DNA of 64,000 nucleotides, taken from the NCBI GenBank assembly GCA_023229465.1, contig JALNZE010000006.1:62001-126000 (forward strand), written 5' to 3'. Each line of letters opens with the position of its first letter. Positions within the stretch are counted from its first letter, which is position 1. This document shows positions 62,701 through 64,000 of this stretch, piece by piece. This stretch comes from Chitinophagaceae bacterium (GTDB taxonomy: Bacteria; Bacteroidota; Bacteroidia; Chitinophagales; Chitinophagaceae). The translations under genes and the position numbers were made by a program. Under the pieces are notes generated by a model. It searched no databases. It was not told where the DNA came from and worked only from the letters and a program-made list of their open reading frames with translations.

Positions 62701-63139
62701 ATTGATTTTTTCGCAACTCCGTATTCAGCATATTACCCGCGTTACTAATATAAATATCTAACCAGCCATCCTGGTTAATATCCGCGAATACTACGCCGGT
62801 GCTCCATTGTTGCTTTTCTGTAAACCCCGCTTTTACTGAAATATCCTCAAACTTAAAATCGCCTTTATTCAGGTATAATTTATTTTTTCCCTGGTTCGCT
62901 GTAAAAAAAACATCCGCTAATCCATCGTTATTAATATCGCCAATAGCAGCGCCACCTCCATTATAAAAATTGCGGTAATTAAAAATATTCATCGATTTGG
63001 CATCCTGAATCGTATTGGTAAAATCTATACCGGTATTCTTTTTCAATTCAAACAATTCACTGCCTGTATTAGTTGAATTACAGGAGGTCAATAATATGAC
63101 TACACAATAAAGGGATAGCTGACATTTAAATCTGTACAT
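59786..63139 (-). CDS. VCBS/FG-GAP repeat lipoprotein with ASPIC/UnbV domain (2)
   Basis: 1117 aa from ATG 63139. A lipoprotein signal starts MYRFKCQLSLYCVVILLTSC (Cys20). The repeat motif recurs (GDINNDGLADVFFTA, DINQDGWLDIYIS, GDVNGDGWPDIYVS, YGDMDNDGDLDLIV), with an ASPIC/UnbV segment IGAKIKVFIGDQVLSREI...PSRGFQSS mid-protein. The longer frame to 63178 includes the SusD terminator and is rejected. A C8 run (minus strand) in the codons for LPPPVQF at 60123-60130 is a possible slippage site. A tandem partner of the first VCBS gene, similar in length and layout but divergent in sequence. Confidence 0.9.
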   Translation of the reverse strand: MYRFKCQLSLYCVVILLTSCNSTNTGSELFELKKNTGIDFTNTIQDAKSMNIFNYRNFYNGGGAAIGDINNDGLADVFFTANQGKNKLYLNKGDFKFEDISVKAGFTEKQQWSTGVVFADINQDGWLDIYISNAGNMLNTELRKNQLFINNKDLTFTESAEKYGLANSGYTTQVSFFDYDGDGDLDCFMINNSPIPVNTLNYANKRELPAQNWEVPDMLKGGGDHLYRNEDGKFREVSQEAGIHGSLISFGLGVTVGDVNGDGWPDIYVSNDFFERDYLYINQQNGHFKDELEERMQHTSLASMGADMVDMNNDGFPDIFTTDMLPLDNFRLKTTTSFDNIDVYRLKENSGFYHQYMQNTVQLNNKNGKFMEIANYSGVPASDWSWGGLLFDADNDGFSDLYICNGIFHDLTNQDFIDFFANDVVQKMVITGKKEEVDDVINKMSSTPLKNKVYRNTGKLTFEEAGDKWGFTQPSFSNGAAYGDMDNDGDLDLIVNNVNQQAFVYQNKSVEKNRTGYIAFSLKGSDKNTFAIGAKIKVFIGDQVLSREIIPSRGFQSSVDYKAVIGLGKNSAIDSVQIIWPNRAVSHYRKLSLNKVHTLTQPTTDAPLFLPEKNEVKPLLQSTKSSFDKHEEDDFLELYTERNIPVMLSKEGPGATVGDVNSDGLQDIFICGSNNKGGQLYLQTKGGAFIKKSVKAFQEDAGIESTACLFFDSDGDGDLDLFVGAGGDRQLANSLLMRNHLYANDGKGNFITVPNAFTNTNANTAVAVPLDFDKDGDLDLFIGGRNIPYRYGANPASVLLENDGKGKFMDVTKEKAPMLTAIGMVTDAVWVDIIGDAKPELVIVGDWMAPHIFSYTNSVFQETATNLADLFGWWRSIAVADLDGDGRKDIIIGNIGENGYLHPTKEKPVKLWLNDYDMNGNLEKIVTQTIDQKDVTVFLKHDVEEQIPSLKKQNLKHEVFAKKSIQELFTADIIKSSVVRTFNFCSSVIAWNNGNGQFTISNLPPPVQFSSANAIYCTDINNDGKQDILIGGNEFGFPPQLGRIDASFGSLLLNQGNKIFKALDYNESGLEITGQVRDIREIKVGNQKNILFLRNSLYPVLYEVSSAIKAPLSISKK

Positions 63140-63151
63140 GCCTAAAATTAC

Positions 63152-63184
63152 AAAAAAGAGGCTGTATGAAACATACAACCTCTT
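63152..63184 (-). terminator. Terminator after the SusD-family gene
   Basis: On the minus strand AAGAGGTTGTATG-TTT-CATACAGCCTCTT is a 13-base stem with one G-U pair, followed by TTTTTGTAATTTT. It separates the SusD gene from the VCBS pair and supports the downstream ATG 63139. Confidence 0.75.
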
Positions 63185-63206
63185 CTTAGATGAATGATAA
63201 AAAAAC

Positions 63207-64000
63207 TTAGTAACCTACGTTCTGTTTCAAATTAGGGTTTGAAGAAACGGCTACCGTTGGAATCGGAAATATTACTTTATAGCCATCAGATTTAGCTGGC
63301 CTTTCTCCAACAGGATCGTTGAATTTACCGAAACGGATCAGGTCATTTCTTCTCCAGGCTTCCAGGTATAATTCTCTTCCACGTTCGGCCAACAGGTTTG
63401 TTAAAGTAACAGAAGAAAGAGCTGATGCATTTCTTTTTGACCGGATACCATTTACGATAGCCAATGGTGTTTCTGCATCGGCACCACCTCTTAAGATAGC
63501 TTCTGCTTTCATTAAACGGGCATCAGAAAAACGGAAGAATACAAATTCGTTAGAACTTCCCCAACCACCACCATTGATGGAAGCGGGATCCAGTGGATAT
63601 TTTACTGTACGGATACCTTTGGTTTCATTAGAGAAGAACAAACTTACATCAGGCGTAAATTTCAGTGGGTTTCCGCTTCTGTCTTTCAAATCAACCAACG
63701 GATTGCCAATACTTCCACCCTGGGGTCCCTGAATTTGTCCAACCAGGAATCCTGCTTTACTACCTACTTTCTCTGTATAACCCGGGATAGCATCACCTTT
63801 ACGAACGTCGCCGTCTTCAAAACTGTTATAGAAATCAGATAAGGTAGTAAAACCGTTCCAGCCACTAGGCGCCTGGCTATAATGGAATCCCATGGCAGTG
63901 GCCCAAACTACGTTTATACCATCAGAATTGGCACGGGTAAAGATAAGTTCACTTGATTTTGCGCCATTATCCCATTTAAAATTATCCCAATAGTAATTAG
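63207..64000 (-). CDS. RagB/SusD-family nutrient-binding outer-membrane lipoprotein (partial, 5' end outside window)
   Basis: The window contains the C-terminal 263 codons and the frame runs off the right edge without a stop, so the first ATG seen at 63893 is internal. SusD hallmarks are FVFFRFSDARLMKAEAILRGG and the highly conserved LLAERGRELYLEAWRRNDLIRFGKF (LAERGRELYLEAWRRNDLIR), then PIPTVAVSSNPNLKQNVGY at the end. SusD proteins cap a SusC TonB-dependent transporter at the cell surface and bind glycan; susC is expected just outside the window. Confidence 0.93.
   Translation of the reverse strand, partial: NYYWDNFKWDNGAKSSELIFTRANSDGINVVWATAMGFHYSQAPSGWNGFTTLSDFYNSFEDGDVRKGDAIPGYTEKVGSKAGFLVGQIQGPQGGSIGNPLVDLKDRSGNPLKFTPDVSLFFSNETKGIRTVKYPLDPASINGGGWGSSNEFVFFRFSDARLMKAEAILRGGADAETPLAIVNGIRSKRNASALSSVTLTNLLAERGRELYLEAWRRNDLIRFGKFNDPVGERPAKSDGYKVIFPIPTVAVSSNPNLKQNVGY

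Noticed and set aside
1..64000. tRNA, rRNA, CRISPR arrays, insertion sequences, prophage genes
   Set aside because: Looked for cloverleaf-like intergenic sequence, regularly spaced repeats, transposase or integrase motifs; none found. The repeats seen are palindromic or AT-rich and not regularly spaced.

Overview
The window looks like the chromosome of a Bacteroidota bacterium, most likely of the family Chitinophagaceae (genus not determinable by eye). The reasons are Bacteroidota-type promoters (TAnnTTTG at -7, sometimes with TTG about 18-19 bases upstream), almost no Shine-Dalgarno sites, the gliding genes gldF and gldG, a MurF-Alr fusion, a SusD-family protein, a bacterial GGGP synthase, LytTR/LytS-type signalling, and ASPIC/UnbV repeat lipoproteins. 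I saw no insertion sequence, prophage, CRISPR array, rRNA or tRNA.

Layout. Bases 1-14,800 hold the 3' end of metG, a two-gene FAD dehydrogenase (GMC subunit plus gluconate dehydrogenase subunit 3), an intergenic block of REP-like palindromes, class II (B12) ribonucleotide reductase, GGGP synthase, an M28 peptidase with a LytTR/LytS two-component pair, dxs, scpA and mscL. Bases 14,900-25,500 hold an EamA transporter, frr, the N-terminal half of a split transketolase, a LolC/E-like permease with rbfA, an MsbA-like ABC exporter, and ileS with a DksA-like protein carrying a long Lys/Pro/Ala tail. Bases 25,500-40,700 hold a D-lactate dehydrogenase-like enzyme, a lipoprotein, lspA, terC with murF-alr, gldF-gldG, iscS-iscU-iscA, methylmalonyl-CoA epimerase, and acpP-fabF-rnc.

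Bases 40,800-46,600 form a divergent sugar-acid locus. One arm is KDPG/KHG aldolase, hexuronate-type MFS transporter and a DUF6807 protein. The other is KDG kinase, a YhcH-type protein and a second PfkB kinase. A perfect 12-base palindrome lies in the control region between them. The arms together would import and break down uronate-derived 2-keto-3-deoxygluconate.

Bases 46,600-64,000 are the accessory part. There are two NTF2-fold proteins, an interrupted small membrane-protein gene, and a five-gene minus-strand cluster: an unknown exported protein, a vanadium-haloperoxidase-like lipoprotein, an outer-membrane barrel, a second haloperoxidase-like lipoprotein and a FecA-like TonB-dependent receptor. 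A START/GyrI-like protein follows, then two giant VCBS/ASPIC-UnbV lipoproteins downstream of a SusD homologue that runs off the right edge. The haloperoxidase/TonB cluster is the best candidate for an undescribed system: its parts are recognisable but its substrate is not.

Several starts given here are shorter than the longest open frame, because a promoter box or terminator lies inside the longer version (lspA, iscS, transketolase, the TonB receptor, the second VCBS protein), or because family alignment favours an inner start (fabF, the LytS-type kinase).
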